In this document: positions 32,511-45,529 of the stretch, one piece after another
How the letters are laid out: each line of letters starts with the position of its first letter
How positions within the stretch are numbered: position 1 is the first letter of the stretch
Assembly: GCA_028564705.1 (NCBI GenBank)
Contig: JAPXFQ010001397.1
Span: 1 to 64,000, forward strand
Length of the DNA: 64,000 nt
Reading direction: 5' to 3'
DNA from: Apricaphanius iberus
Lineage: Eukaryota; Chordata; Actinopteri; Cyprinodontiformes; Aphaniidae
Made by a program: the position numbers and the translations under genes
The notes under the pieces: model-generated
What the model saw: only the letters and a program-made list of their open reading frames with translations
What the model was told of the DNA's origin: nothing
Database searches by the model: none

Positions 32511-32518
32511 ATAATTGC

Positions 32519-33759
32519 TCAGTTTATCTGACAATGCACAACTGTTTTGAATAAACTAGGTGATCAGCTCATAAAATATGCTTACCTTTCATTTCCCTTT
32601 ACAGTTAAGTAGTAGTTGTTTTCCTCTTTAATATCAGTTATCTGTTAAATGTAATGTTGCTCTATTTAACACAAAGGCTTTTAAACATCAAACTGATTAT
32701 CAGGATAAGATGAATAACTCCTTTTTTTAATATCTAAGGCTTACAGCTAATGGAAAGTACGTACAAGTACTCGTTAAAGTAATTCTATGGAGACTTTATG
32801 GTATACATAATAATAAGGAAGATGATTGAATTAAATATCCAGCAGACATTCATTTATACGAACCCTGTTGTTCACATGGTATCCAATCATATCAGTTGAA
32901 ACATGAGTGGACCTCCGGGTCATGCCTCACTGATGCAGTAATTTACCCAAAATAAGCCCCTCCAAGCATTAAGTTCACACACTGTTCCGTACAAAATTAA
33001 TAGATAACTTTTGGTAAAACTAACCATATTTTATTTTTTTTAAATGTAGGTGTATGTTTGGTTAGGGGCAAAATATTATTTCTATGACATGACTTTAATA
33101 TACCTAACTCACTGACTTACTTTTCGATAGCGTCAGAAAAAGTCTAAAATGTTTCCTGCTATTCAAGTAATCCATTTTGTCAGAGTGAAGAGCATGATAT
33201 TTACTCTGCCTACGTAATATCACCTCTTATTGATTTCTACCAATTTCACTTCAAAACATCTGGCTTCATCTTTCCCTACTCCTAAAAAAAGTCAAAGCCA
33301 CTCATTTGCTTTCACACAATTATCTATCAGCCTTTCTCGCTCCAGGACTCAGAGCAGCCTTGCAAGATGAATTATATTTTTCTTTCTCCACTCTATTTAG
33401 TTTTGCTTACACACCACTGAATCTCCTAATAAAAAGGCACTAATATATAAAATGTTACACAAACTATGTATCTGCTGGTAAGGCTTTTCTTGTTTTCTTT
33501 GTGTGCACTTAACCTTGTGTGTTAATTTTGGCTTTACCAAGATCAGTCTCTTCTCTAAATGTTGGTTGACCATGGAAACTGCAATTCCATTGTTGCTTAA
33601 AGGTCCAAACTTGATGCAACTTAAAGCATGTCCATCGTGTCACCTGAAGTTTATTACCTTTTTTATAGCTTAAAAGTTGCATTTTGAAAAATAGAATAGT
33701 GTCAAAACAGATGCTTAAGAAGGTTCTCATGTTTTTATTTAATTTATTTAGCTGCACAC
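32519..33759. other. Non-coding DNA, no gene seen
   Basis: AT-rich sequence with no recognisable coding or repeat content. Confidence 0.5.
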
Positions 33760-34060
33760 TACAGTGCCTTGAAAATAATTAACGACCACTGAACTGTTTC
33801 ATTTTCTTTCACAAAGTTAAATGTATGTAGCAATGACTTTTTGTGAAAGAACACCACATTTTTCACATCTAAATTATTAAAATGCTAAAACGAGGCATGC
33901 ATTGAGCCCCTCTTTCACCCTTATATAAAATGCAGTGTGATCAGAGTTTTTTCAGAGGTAATTTAAAAAAGAAACAAATGTGTGTAATTTATTTACAGTT
34001 TAAATAAAGCTGTTCTGCGATGGCCTTAGAGGTTTGTTGGGAACGTCTTGGTGGTGCTGC
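33760..34060 (+). mobile_element. Tc1-like transposon, 5' end fragment
   Basis: Starts with the inverted-repeat-like cagtgccttgaaaa (from about 33762), continues through tgagcccctctttcaccc (about 33904) and ends with aagctgttctgcgatggcct (34007-34026) and agaggtttgttggg. This order matches the 5' untranslated end of the family whose decayed full copy lies at 45530-46510 on the minus strand. The transposase is not included; similarity stops near 34050. Confidence 0.55.
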
Positions 34061-34857
34061 AGTGTGGGCTTCTGGGGTTTTTACAGGCTTTTAATCAAAC
34101 CGATTCCAACTTACTCTAGCCGACGATTTCAATGATGTCCTTGCCGGCTGCCATTACAGCTGTGTTCTGAATAGGTTTCGGGAAGGGAACCTGTTCAAGC
34201 TGAACTTAGTCCAAGTGGCCATTCGGTAAGTGCAATTTGGAAACCATGTTTATGTCTGCAGTTGCAAGCTTTGTCTACCCGACCATCGTAGAGCATAGAG
34301 TGAAATTCCTGCTCAGACTACAACTGGGAGGGAGCACGGCAGGGAGTTATTGTAATGTAGAATTGTTATAATGTCGTTGAGTGTATTTGAATTATAAGCC
34401 TCTTAAACACCACGGAACAAAACAAAGAATCACTTCTGAGACATTTTAATCTCAAAGTAGAATATTGTTAAATATTCATAACTAAACATTGGTTAAATGA
34501 AGGACTTTTGGGGCAGATAATGCCTTATTATAGGCTGCAAATCTCCTTCCCTCATTGACTCTGATTATATGGATATACACTGACCGTGACTGGATATAAA
34601 CGTCTTCTGAAGGACTCCAAGTGGCTCCAAACTTGTCTGGGTGAGTAAATTAATGTATTAAATGCCAAAAGTCGTGTCCAGATTGAATAACAAACAAACA
34701 AACAAACAAACAAACAAAAAATGTCCCTTTAGGCTGGAAAATAACCCATAGACCAGCATATACAAACAATTCCCAGACTGTCAGGGCAATCAAGTGATCT
34801 ATACCAGTTTTGAACTTTAAGTTTGATCATCACATTGGCATCAGGGTGATGAGTGGC
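34061..34857. other. Non-coding DNA with a (CAAA)n microsatellite
   Basis: No gene is seen. A (CAAA)n run lies at about 34690-34718. 34080-34340 is of more balanced composition but has no open frame of note. Confidence 0.5.
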
Positions 34858-35284
34858 CTTGGCGGAGGTCTGCGCTCTCTGAGTGCTTCTCTTGTTTTAT
34901 ATAGTGCATGGTTTCTTTCTATTCCACTCTGCACTTATTTTATGTGATCTACCACATGAAGGTTCAAGGTGTTTTAGTGATTTTCATGACATTATGGTGC
35001 CTTTGTTCTGCTTTAATAAACTTCAAAAACAAGTTAAGAGGAGAAGCAGCTTATTCATTCATTTTCCATCCATATTTCATTCTGTTCAGGGTTGGGAAAG
35101 GGCTTCAGGCATTTCTAGTTTTCACTGGTTAAGATAAAAACCGAAATGCAAAGTTTAGTTTTCCATTTCATTACTTCCACCAAGGAGGTTGTGCTCAAAA
35201 GTTATAAGTGGACTTCTTGGTTTGAAAACTGACCTGAGCTGCCATGGCAGAGGTCTGTTCTCTCAGAATACTTTTCTAGGTTTG
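34858..35284 (+). repeat. Two copies of a short dispersed repeat end
   Basis: 34858-34895 (ggcggaggtctgcgctctct and following) and 35242-35284 (gcagaggtctgttctctcag and following) are variants of the same sequence seen at 6922-6957. Each is followed by a T-rich stretch. They look like the conserved end of an old dispersed repeat. Confidence 0.5.
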
Positions 35285-35576
35285 TTTTTGTTGTTTGTTT
35301 GTTTTTTTCTTCGTTTTTTTTGCCAATTTCGTAGACATCCTCAACTCCTCCATGTCCTGAATATCCTCTCTTTTTTATCTTACTGAGCACTAAAAAGCAA
35401 GACTCTAAAACATTTGAAAAATATATTTCACTTTATTATACAATAAATATTGGCAAAGTTGGTAGCACTTTGTTTTTTTTTCTTCCATCAACCTTAGAAG
35501 AATCGGTTGAATAAAACAGCAAAAGTAAAAATATGCAGACTATGTCCAGTTTACGTCCAACATAAAACCTGCTGCT

Positions 35577-35960
35577 GGGTTTCACAGTGGTGCAGATGGT
35601 AGCATTGTTGCCTTACAACAGGAAGGTTTTGGGTTTGAATTATGGCCTGGGATCTCTCTGCACTGAGTTTTGATGTTCGCCTTCAGCATACCTGGGTTCC
35701 CATCAGATATTCCGGCGTCCTCCCACAGTACAAAAACATAACTGTTAAGTTAATTTGTCTCTCTAAATTGCCCTTATGTACAGTATGAATGTGTGTGTGT
35801 GTGCACAGTTGTTTGTTATGTGTATGTCTATATTGCCTTGTTATGCACTGGCGATCTGTCCAGGGTTCACAACGCCTCTCGCCCGATGACCGCTGGAGAT
35901 GGGCACCAGCCTCACTGCAACCCTTCAATGATAAGTTGTATGGATAATTGATGGATGGAT
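35577..35960 (+). mobile_element. tRNA-derived SINE, diverged copy
   Basis: Same family as 24479-24842: gtggtgcagatggtagc (A-box region), gggtttgaattat (diverged B-box), then cctcccacagta, attgccctta, ctggcgatctgtccagggtt, cctctcgcccgatgac and a terminal gatggatg. It has many substitutions, so it is older than the 24.5-kb copy. No clear target duplication was identified. Confidence 0.75.
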
Positions 35961-37054
35961 GTAGGAAATAAATATTTGGAGTACTAAATAAGAGTGGATG
36001 ATTTTCCAAATGTTACATTTCCACTGGAATTGCTGTTCCATGTTCAGTAATAGTAACAGTAGTAGTGCCAATAGTAACAGTAGTAGTGCCAAAATATATT
36101 TAAAAAATAAAATTCTCAATAATCTACCCGATTTTCAATGCTGATAGCTTGCATTTTTAAACAATATAAATAAAACAGAGATGTAAGAAGTTACATGATT
36201 CAAATGATTTGATCTCAGCTGGACAGCACATGTAGGGATATCTTACCTCATACTGCCTTTGTGCTGCTTTAGTACACCTTAGACAAGAGTTAACAAGAAT
36301 ACAGCAGCTCATTCATTCACTTCTTATAAATATTTTAGTGATCAGGGTTGAGACGGGGGCTGCAGCTTTTTCTAGATGTTGCAGGGTTATGTCATGGGTC
36401 CATTCAACACAGGAAAACAAAAAGGAATATGTAGATTCACACATACGCCTACTATTAATTTAAAATCAATAGTGTTGGGTCGGTAGGAAGCTGTAGTACT
36501 TAAAGAAAACCTATACAGGCACATGAAGAATGCCAGAACATATGCATATTTTGTGGCTTTTAGCACCATTTAGTGGTGATAAATATAGACTGTTTGTCTA
36601 ATCCAGAATCTCACCAAAGTTTACTAGTGGCATATTCTTAGGTCATTAATATGTCCTTTAACAGAGTATGCTGTAGTGCTGTTCAAAGGACTTCCTGGTT
36701 TATTTTTATTAGATGAATAGTCTGTCTGTCTGTCTGTTTGTCAAGCTTATTGCCAAATGTTGAGTAGATTCACAACATTAGGAAAATTTTGCATTACTTT
36801 TTAAAAAAAAACAATATGACAAACACTTCTAAGGGCCTATATATAAAAATAAAATGGGATAAACAGAATGAGTCCAGGTGATCATTAGTGCAAAGACAAA
36901 CAAGTACAGATAACGCAAAACAGGGTCATGTCACTGAAACAGACCAGGAGATCGGAATAATATTAAGCCTAGTTTACAGCAAGTTTACAACTAGACGCGA
37001 ACAAATTAACAAAGTTGTTTTTCTTTTATACTCCTATGTTGTTGTGTCACTCAG
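35961..37054. other. Non-coding DNA with a short microsatellite
   Basis: (GTCT)n at about 36719-36738. A repeated agtaacagtagtagtgcca block occurs twice near 36048-36092. No gene is seen. Confidence 0.5.
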
Positions 37055-37150
37055 TAAGTTCACATGCAGCAAGGGAAAATTGAATTATTACCTTAGTTTG
37101 ATTGAAATCATACTTATGAAATGCATGTATACTCCTTAGTCTGACTTAAA
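37055..37150 (+). mobile_element. MITE fragment, same family as 1611-2165
   Basis: Shares cacatgcagcaag, attaccttagt, gaaatgcat and ccttagtctgac, in order, with 1611-1700. Only one end is recognisable. The following stretch (37165-37290) has TTAC/GTAA-rich sequence that may be part of another old MITE. Confidence 0.55.
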
Positions 37151-39779
37151 GGGCCTATAGATACGTTTATGGGTAGAATACTTTTGTACATTTATTTAGT
37201 TACAGAATACTGAATACCTGCTTTAAATTGTATTTTGTAACATATTCCGTTACTTTGGTGAATCCAGCTACCTGTATTCTAAATACTTCCCCCTTAAAAA
37301 CAACATTTAAGTCTATTAAATGTAACAAAATGTGCTGGTAGCTACTCCCACAGGAAAACAGATGGCACATTAATGGTAAACATTAGGGAAAAAAGTAAAG
37401 TATTTAATTATTTTTGTCACAACACTGCTACCTCTCAGTGACCAAAGACTAACCAAACAAACATATTTTTAGCAGTAATATCTCTTTAAATGTTATTAGA
37501 TTGTATATTTAGTCATTTGAAATGAATGTTAAGCTGTTTTGCAGCCACACCCAATTAGGCTAAAATGCGACTTTTTGTTATAAATATGCAAAGTATTGTA
37601 AATTAACATCCATAGCACTTCAAATAGAAAGCTTTTATCCTTGTAGCCATAATTTTTGGGAAACCCATCACAACAACATATAATCAAGCTAACGTCATGT
37701 CAGATACAACGGACGCCAACACTGTGACTGTGAGAAATTACTTAACTAACACGATATAGGCCCTGTCAAATAATGGCCAAAACAAGAGTGGTTGAGTTGT
37801 TTTTTTGTTTTTTGTTATTGTACATTGTTGCAGTGTGTTTTATTTTTTTTGTGACTTTCACATATCTTAAAAAGGCTGGCCAGCCGGACATTTTATGTTT
37901 CAAGTTTGATGTTGACATTGTCAATATGCGCCGTAGCTTCTTGAGACCCACCAGCAAAAGTATACACAACAATGTATGAATTTTCCCACCTGGATCCATC
38001 ATTAAGCTTTGCAAAAAATATTTTAAGTGGTTAAGCGGTTCATTCACTGATGCCGAATTACAGCTGCCCCAGCAATCGTTGGAGTTTGCCTGCATACTTC
38101 GCAGTTTGACACCAGAAGCATAAGCAGTGGGGCTCGATGTCTAGTGTTGCCAGATTTTATTTTTTCCCCCATTTTAACCACCATGGTTTATCTTTAGTCG
38201 TACCTTTGTCAGGAATGCTTAAATGAAATCTAACATCACTTGAAAAAAAATCAACTGCAAGACAGTGCCGTTGAATAGATTTATTTGTGGTTGTGCCCCC
38301 CCCCCCCCCATCTATCTAGTCTCACAAAATAAAGTAGTATATTTATGTTTTTACGATGTGAAACACAACAAATTAGGAATACTAATAAATACAATCTCTA
38401 CCATTTTTTATCAAACAATAACCGGTGTAGATTGTTCTTCTCTTTTTTCAACTTTAAAAAAAATATTTTTAAAGACTAACTGGATCCTTATTCGAGCTTT
38501 TATGGTTTTGTCGAATTGTGCAAACACTAGAGAGGGTGTAAATTGTGCATACAAAAGCCCTTCCCTGAATTTCATTACCTCCCTTTTTTTTCTAAATGAA
38601 TGGCCGACCATGTGTAGCTCAATAGTTGTAATGATAAATAATTTAAACATTTCAAAAGTGTGACAGCAATTAATTTTTATTTGAGAAAAATACACATGTT
38701 AAGGAAGATGGAGTGAAGAGTAGAAATGCTTTGTAATGACAGTGTTTTGGCTTATGGTGGCAAGCACAGGTGGAGCAATTCATCTACGATGGCATGTTAG
38801 AGAGGTTATATTGCAGCATTTTTCATGTCATTCAGCTTGTTGTTTTTTTATCAGTGTAAAATGTCTCCAAAGGGCCTTCTACAGCATACACCAAGCGGAT
38901 TACTTTTCTCAGACAGAAGTTACTGATCCTGATGTCCCTGGATTAACCTGTTTGCAGTCCAAGCTGTCTTTCTTTCACTGGTGACATCACCGCCCACACT
39001 AGATAAACATAACGCCTTTCTGGCAGCTTTATATTGCCTCCTGGTCTTTAACATAGAAGAAACAACACCTGCTATTTTCTGTCTTACATTATCTCAAGTA
39101 TGAAGAAAGTGAAATAGTTCTCATTTTTGTTTGTAACCTTTTTCGGATTCCAAATTTATAATAGTGGTTTGAAGCAATTGTTTTAGTTCCTTTAGAACCT
39201 CTACCTGACTGAACCATCTCCAATCTAACTGTTGCTTCACACCTTAGAAAATGCTACCATCCTCTCTTACACTTCTCGTTTAATCGGCTCTGAGAGTTTT
39301 GCCCGCAGGCACTACTGCAGGCAGGAGAGCAGCCTGAACTGATGCCGGTCAGGACCACCCTGGTTATTTGCCGCACAAATGTTGGCTTTGAGGGATTCTG
39401 GTGAGGAGCTCTGTGACATGGGTGGCCTGCAGATTTGAGTCTCCTTATTTTCTAGGTAACTCTTGCTTCACATTTCCAACGGAGTTGCCTGCTCTCATAG
39501 CCTTATACCATGTCTTGTGCTGTTCTTAGATATGTATATTTTTTTTGTGATTTAAAAAAAATGTAGTTAGTGCTAAAGATAGAATTTAAGTTAAAGATCT
39601 CAATGTATTTTACTTGTCATGCCATCAGTGTTTATCCCCTTTAATTATTTTTTTACAGTATATATTGAAATGGTTTTATTGAACTAATAACATCCAACAT
39701 TTAAAACGTTTAAACCACAGACAACTAAAATCCAACACAAAAGCTTTAAAAAAATATCAAACTAATTACACAGTTTATA

Positions 39780-39810
<31 letters not shown>

Positions 39811-40376
39811 CCCCTTAAGAACAATATCAAACTTCTGACTCTCCAGACTTCGTCCTTTTCTGGTTTTCATGTTTCACGTTTTTTTTCTTCTTTTTTTTTT
39901 ACTTCAAAGCCAAACTTTTACTGGTTGTTATACTTAAATTGTAGAGCCAGATCTGCAATGTAATGATTTATATAAAATCATATCCATTTGACAATGTGGC
40001 TCAGTCAATGTACAGACCAAAATCCAACAAGAAATGTGTGGTGAGATTTGAAAATGAATGTTTGAATGTATTAAATTTGTATACATTTATATAAACATTT
40101 CTAAAGTCATTCACCAGTTTTAATTCAACTTTACAACTATATCCTACTTTTGAAAATCTAGAATGTTCCAACAATAAAAAAGGGGAAAATGTTCAAGGAT
40201 TATGTAGACTCTTACCAGATCCTATACGTACTGTAATTGCTTTAATTATACTGCGTTCAATAAGATTCCGAAGAAATAACTGCTACTTTAATATTCAATA
40301 AGAAGGTTTGATGAATCATTTTAAGAAAGTCAGTTTATCAAAGGGCCTGGCAACATAACATTAATACACTGTAACA
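37151..40376. other. Non-coding DNA, low-complexity tracts
   Basis: No gene is seen. A C-run is at about 38297-38309, (TA)n followed by poly(T) at 39776-39811, and T-rich runs near 39880-39900. The 109-residue minus-strand frame at 37766-38095 has no recognised domain and lies in what may be an old repeat. Confidence 0.45.
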
Positions 40377-40600
40377 CAGGGGTGTCAAACTCATTTCCAA
40401 TTTGGGCCATCAGGATAATGAACGTCTTTAAAGGGCCGGTTGTGGTAGAGTGTATCAATAAAACTATCTTTAACAGACCGCTAAAATTTTACTACCTGTC
40501 TCAATAAGTATTTCATAAAGTTTCACAAAAAAATAATAATAATGAACATATTTTCACAAATATGTGATTTAGGACTAGTTAAACAAACATTGATTTGACT
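40377..40600 (+). mobile_element. hAT-type MITE, left end
   Basis: Begins CAGGGGTGTCAAACTC, the terminal inverted repeat of a widespread vertebrate hAT-derived repeat, followed by the family's tttgggccatc and aaagggccggt blocks. The matching right end (ending gacacccctg) is not found in the window, so the element is truncated, perhaps by the Rex1 insertion downstream. Confidence 0.6.
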
Positions 40601-40689
40601 GATAAAATAGTATTTAGGTGCACATAAATAGAAGATAAGTGTTGTATTCATAAGGTATAATGTGTTGATTAACCTCTGACACAGATAAC

Positions 40690-42612
40690 TGTTAGACAAT
40701 TGTCACATGAAGCTGAAGAAACTCTGCAGGGTTGTTTTGAGTCCACAAACTGGACGACTCCTTACTAGCCACATGGAGAGGACGTCAATGTCATGACGTA
40801 AATCTCTTTGTGGACATCATCATCCCGTCCAGAACAGTGAGATGCTTCCCTAATTACAAACCCTGGATCACCAGTGAGCTGAAGGAACTGCTGAACAAGA
40901 AAAGAAGAGCCTTCAAGGAGGGAGATAGGGAGTTATTAAGGAGTATACAGAAGCAACTAAAAGTCAAGATCAGAGACAGCAAAGAGGCTTACAGGAAAAA
41001 GCTGGAGAACAAACTACAGAGGAACAATATAAGAGATGTCTGTTCTGGAATGAAAAAGATCACAGGCTTTAAGCACAGGAAGGACTGGATAGATGGAAGT
41101 CTTGATAGAGCCAATGAACTGAACACATTCTTCAATAGGTTCAGTTCAGAAAAAAGCTCAGCATCCTCCTCTCCTGTTTCCAGCCAAAGAGGCATCCCAC
41201 TCTCCTCTGACACACCCTGGTCCTGTCACACCTCAGATGTTTTATGTTCCACCTCGATTATGAACTCTTGTACTTCCACATCTTCGTCTTCAACCAAGTC
41301 AAGATGTGGGAGAAGGTTCCAGTGTTGTGGAAGACATCCTGTCTTGTTCCAGTTCCAAAGAAAACTCACCCATCAGTCACCAATCACTATAGACCTGTCA
41401 CCAATACATCTGACATCATGAAGGTCCTGGGGAGGCTCCTGTTGCCCCACCTGAGTAAGCAAACTAAAACTTATCAGGACCCAGTGCAATTTGCTTATTG
41501 CCATGGCGTTGGTGTTGAAGATGCCATTATCAACCTGCTTCAACCAACTCATTGTCATCTGGACGAAACAGGCAGCACTCTGAGAATCCTGTTCTTTGAT
41601 TTCTCCAGTGCATTCAACACCATTCAGCCAGATTTGCTTCGTCAGAAACTCCTGAAGACACAGATGGAGGCCTCAGTAATCAGCTAGATCAGTGACTATT
41701 TGACAAACAGACCACAGTTTGTGAGACTGAAGGATTGTGTGTCAAACCAGCTGGTCGGCAGCACAGGTGCACCACAAGGGACTGTACTCTGACCATTCCT
41801 TTTCACTCTGTACACCTCAGACTTCCAGTATGAGACAAAGAACTGTCATCTGCAGAAATATTCAGACGACTCTGCAATTGTTGGGTGTATCAGAGATGGA
41901 GAAGAAGCTGAATACAGAGAGCAGGTGGACCACTTTGTGGCATGGTTTGGAAACAATCATCTTACCTTGACATCTTACCAAAACAAAGAAAATGGTTGTA
42001 GATTTCAGAAGAAACAGGGATAAATCAAAGACGTTCTCTATCAAGGGGGGAGAACTGGAAGTGGTTGAGAAGTACAGATACCTCAGAGTTCACCTGGACA
42101 ACAGACTGGACTGGAGAATCAACAGTGAAGCCATCTACAAAAAGGGACAGAGCAGACTGTACCTTTGAGGAAGCTAAGGTCCTTCAAGGTTTGCAGCAAG
42201 ATGCTGCAAATCTTCTACAAGTCTGTTGAGGAGAGTGTCTCTTTGTCCATCATCTGTTGGGTTAGCAGCATCAGAGCCAGGGACTTAAAACGGCTCAACA
42301 GCCTGATAAAGAAGGCTGGTTCTGTTCTGGGGTCACCTGTGGAACAACTTAATATAATGATGCAAAGAAGGATTCTTCATAAAATGTAAAAGATTATGGA
42401 CAACCCTGAGCATCCTTTTCATGAGACTATCCTACAGCAACGGCGTATCTTCAGTCGGATGCTTTTTCAGTTTCGCTGCTACACAGACCGCTACAGGAAA
42501 TCCTTTCTTCCCACAGCTATCATGGTGTATAACAACTCCTTGAAAAATTAATAATGAGCTACAACAACAATTAATTTCCCTCTGGGATAAATAAAGTATT
42601 TTTGAATTGAAT
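40690..42612 (+). mobile_element. Rex1/CR1-type LINE, 5'-truncated
   Basis: Plus-strand element beginning in the pre-RT region (about 40690) and ending at ctctgggataaataaagtat (42571-42590) and a TTGAA repeat tail (42602-42617). The 3' portion from 41854, plus about 490 bp of flank, is tandemly duplicated (see 41854-44349). It is the same clade as the minus-strand copy at 20530-22830 but clearly diverged from it. Confidence 0.88.
40780..42387 (+). pseudogene. Rex1-type reverse transcriptase, damaged
   Basis: Blocks in order: NYKPWITSELKELLNKKRRA (40852-40911), RDSKEAYRKKLENKL, TNHYRPV (about 41377), ILFFDFSSAFNTIQPDLL (about 41587-41637), GAPQGTVL followed by a TGA, PFLFTLYTSDF, KYSDDSAIVGCI with the catalytic Asp pair (41855-41890), and the C-terminal KLRSFKVCSKMLQIFYKSVE and KRLNSLIKKAGSVLGSP region (42165-42387). 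Frameshifts near 41230, 41670 and 42020 and the internal stop make it inactive. The endonuclease is missing. Confidence 0.87.
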
Positions 42613-43101
42613 TGAATTAACTGCCAAGGGAAAGAGATTGTGATAGCATCTACAAGGCAGGGTCTGTCCATTGCTGTTCTGCACTTGTACAGGTTTAGAA
42701 TCAGTTTTATTTTCTCTTTATAATAGGCATTATTCATCAGCTTTTAAATAAAGCTAATTCCCAATTTTGTCCTTTTTAAGGCTTTAAAATAAAAAAAACT
42801 AAAATTTTGAAAAATCATGAATATAATTTATTCTAATTGATCTTGATATTTGTGAAATATGACAAAAGCTTTTTCGCAAAAAAAATAAATAGAATTTAGA
42901 ATTATTAATGCAATTACGGCATGAATAATAATAATAAAAAAGTTTAAATCTGCATTTGTTGGTGTTACTTTTATTCAAAAACATTAGTCTTTTTTGTTGT
43001 TAGCAATACTTATTGAGAGCCACTGTGGAGTATCAAAATAGCCACTTGTGGAATAGGAGCTGTGGGCTGCAGGCCACTGATCAAACCTTTAAATAAGATC
43101 A
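41854..43101 (+). repeat. Tandem duplication, unit 1 (1,248 bp)
   Basis: Unit 1 contains the Rex1 RT from the YSDD motif to the element's 3' end plus about 490 bp of neighbouring non-LINE DNA. The next 1,248 bp repeat it almost exactly. Only one difference was noticed on reading (C at 42647, T at 43895). Confidence 0.92.
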
Positions 43102-44349
43102 AGAAATATTCAGACGACTCTGCAATTGTTGGGTGTATCAGAGATGGAGAAGAAGCTGAATACAGAGAGCAGGTGGACCACTTTGTGGCATGGTTTGGAA
43201 ACAATCATCTTACCTTGACATCTTACCAAAACAAAGAAAATGGTTGTAGATTTCAGAAGAAACAGGGATAAATCAAAGACGTTCTCTATCAAGGGGGGAG
43301 AACTGGAAGTGGTTGAGAAGTACAGATACCTCAGAGTTCACCTGGACAACAGACTGGACTGGAGAATCAACAGTGAAGCCATCTACAAAAAGGGACAGAG
43401 CAGACTGTACCTTTGAGGAAGCTAAGGTCCTTCAAGGTTTGCAGCAAGATGCTGCAAATCTTCTACAAGTCTGTTGAGGAGAGTGTCTCTTTGTCCATCA
43501 TCTGTTGGGTTAGCAGCATCAGAGCCAGGGACTTAAAACGGCTCAACAGCCTGATAAAGAAGGCTGGTTCTGTTCTGGGGTCACCTGTGGAACAACTTAA
43601 TATAATGATGCAAAGAAGGATTCTTCATAAAATGTAAAAGATTATGGACAACCCTGAGCATCCTTTTCATGAGACTATCCTACAGCAACGGCGTATCTTC
43701 AGTCGGATGCTTTTTCAGTTTCGCTGCTACACAGACCGCTACAGGAAATCCTTTCTTCCCACAGCTATCATGGTGTATAACAACTCCTTGAAAAATTAAT
43801 AATGAGCTACAACAACAATTAATTTCCCTCTGGGATAAATAAAGTATTTTTGAATTGAATTGAATTAACTGCCAAGGGAAAGAGATTGTGATAGTATCTA
43901 CAAGGCAGGGTCTGTCCATTGCTGTTCTGCACTTGTACAGGTTTAGAATCAGTTTTATTTTCTCTTTATAATAGGCATTATTCATCAGCTTTTAAATAAA
44001 GCTAATTCCCAATTTTGTCCTTTTTAAGGCTTTAAAATAAAAAAAACTAAAATTTTGAAAAATCATGAATATAATTTATTCTAATTGATCTTGATATTTG
44101 TGAAATATGACAAAAGCTTTTTCGCAAAAAAAATAAATAGAATTTAGAATTATTAATGCAATTACGGCATGAATAATAATAATAAAAAAGTTTAAATCTG
44201 CATTTGTTGGTGTTACTTTTATTCAAAAACATTAGTCTTTTTTGTTGTTAGCAATACTTATTGAGAGCCACTGTGGAGTATCAAAATAGCCACTTGTGGA
44301 ATAGGAGCTGTGGGCTGCAGGCCACTGATCAAACCTTTAAATAAGATCA
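43102..44349 (+). repeat. Tandem duplication, unit 2 (1,248 bp)
   Basis: Begins agaaatattcagacgactct right after gatca, the end of unit 1, and ends at 44349 with the same gatca. The crossover joined gatca to agaaatatt with essentially no homology. This unit contains a second copy of the RT C-terminal remnant (43413-43637) and of the flank. The presence of LINE and flank together shows segmental duplication, not a second insertion. Confidence 0.92.
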
Positions 44350-45529
44350 TTTTTATTTTTTTTAACCCTTAAGACTGAATCTGCAGCTACTGAAATTCTT
44401 ACTTAATGAATGTCAATTATGATTGAAGCCAGATGCAAAACTAGACAAACTGATTTTCATTTGTTCACATACACCCTGGGCTGAATAGGAAAACATATTG
44501 TTTTATTCTTTGCCTATTCTTACTGTATTCAGGTTAACTGTATATTTAAAGCTAAAAGTTGGACATATTTTTGCATGTCTATGTAGGTTTACAAGTTGTA
44601 AATTTTTTACATATGTATTGCCTAAATGTATGCCTATAGATGTGTGAATGTCACATGACAATAGGAAAGACGTCACCGTAAATATTTTATTATCATGAAA
44701 AAAACTTGAAAGTCTTTGATCATTATTTCTCTCCCTGTGAATAATTTCAGCTTTGACACAGTAAGTGGGAAGATTAAGTCATTTGCATGTCAAAACCTGT
44801 GCAGCTTTGAATTTGAGCATGACATGAATTATAATAAATCGGAGATGGTTTTATAAGTTGAAATCCATGCAAGTACTATTTTCATAGAGACTAGCCTCTG
44901 ATAACATTTGCTTAAATGTCAAACAAAACGTGCTTGGTTAAAACCACACATGCTCCAGCATAACAACAGTGAACAAGCATAAAATGGAATGTGAGGGGGT
45001 TCGTATAGTGTCTGACAAATGAGAACTGAATACAATTTTGCATGTGGCATTAGTCACTCAAACTGGCAAGATTAAAGAATGTGCTATTTGCTTAACTAGT
45101 TGGCTGTTTGCTTTATATAATACCTTCATATAATCCCGAGCAAGACATATGCACAAAATCTACAAAAAAAGTATATCTGATAGACAGTCTGACTAATTAT
45201 TTCTGAGCAACAAGCAGAACTCTACGATTCTTATTTCTCTCCATGTGATTAATTTCAGCTTGAAAATAGTAAATCGAAAAAAATGAACCATTTCTATGTT
45301 GATGCGTTTGCAAGCATGAATTTGAGCCTGACATATTGTTACGCTGAATTTTGACAGAGATCTGTTTCTGTCAGTTGTTTCACAGCCCTTCAGTCGGTGA
45401 CAGTCACAGTGATCAATGCATTGTCATGCTGTTGTTTGTGTCAGTGTCTAAAAATATCCTAAAACAAGCAAGTACCAAATTAAAATCCAGCTATTTCTTA
45501 TGGCCTCTGTTCACCCAGTAGTGTCTAAT
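44350..45529. other. Non-coding DNA, no gene seen
   Basis: AT-rich sequence without recognisable repeats or coding potential. Confidence 0.5.
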
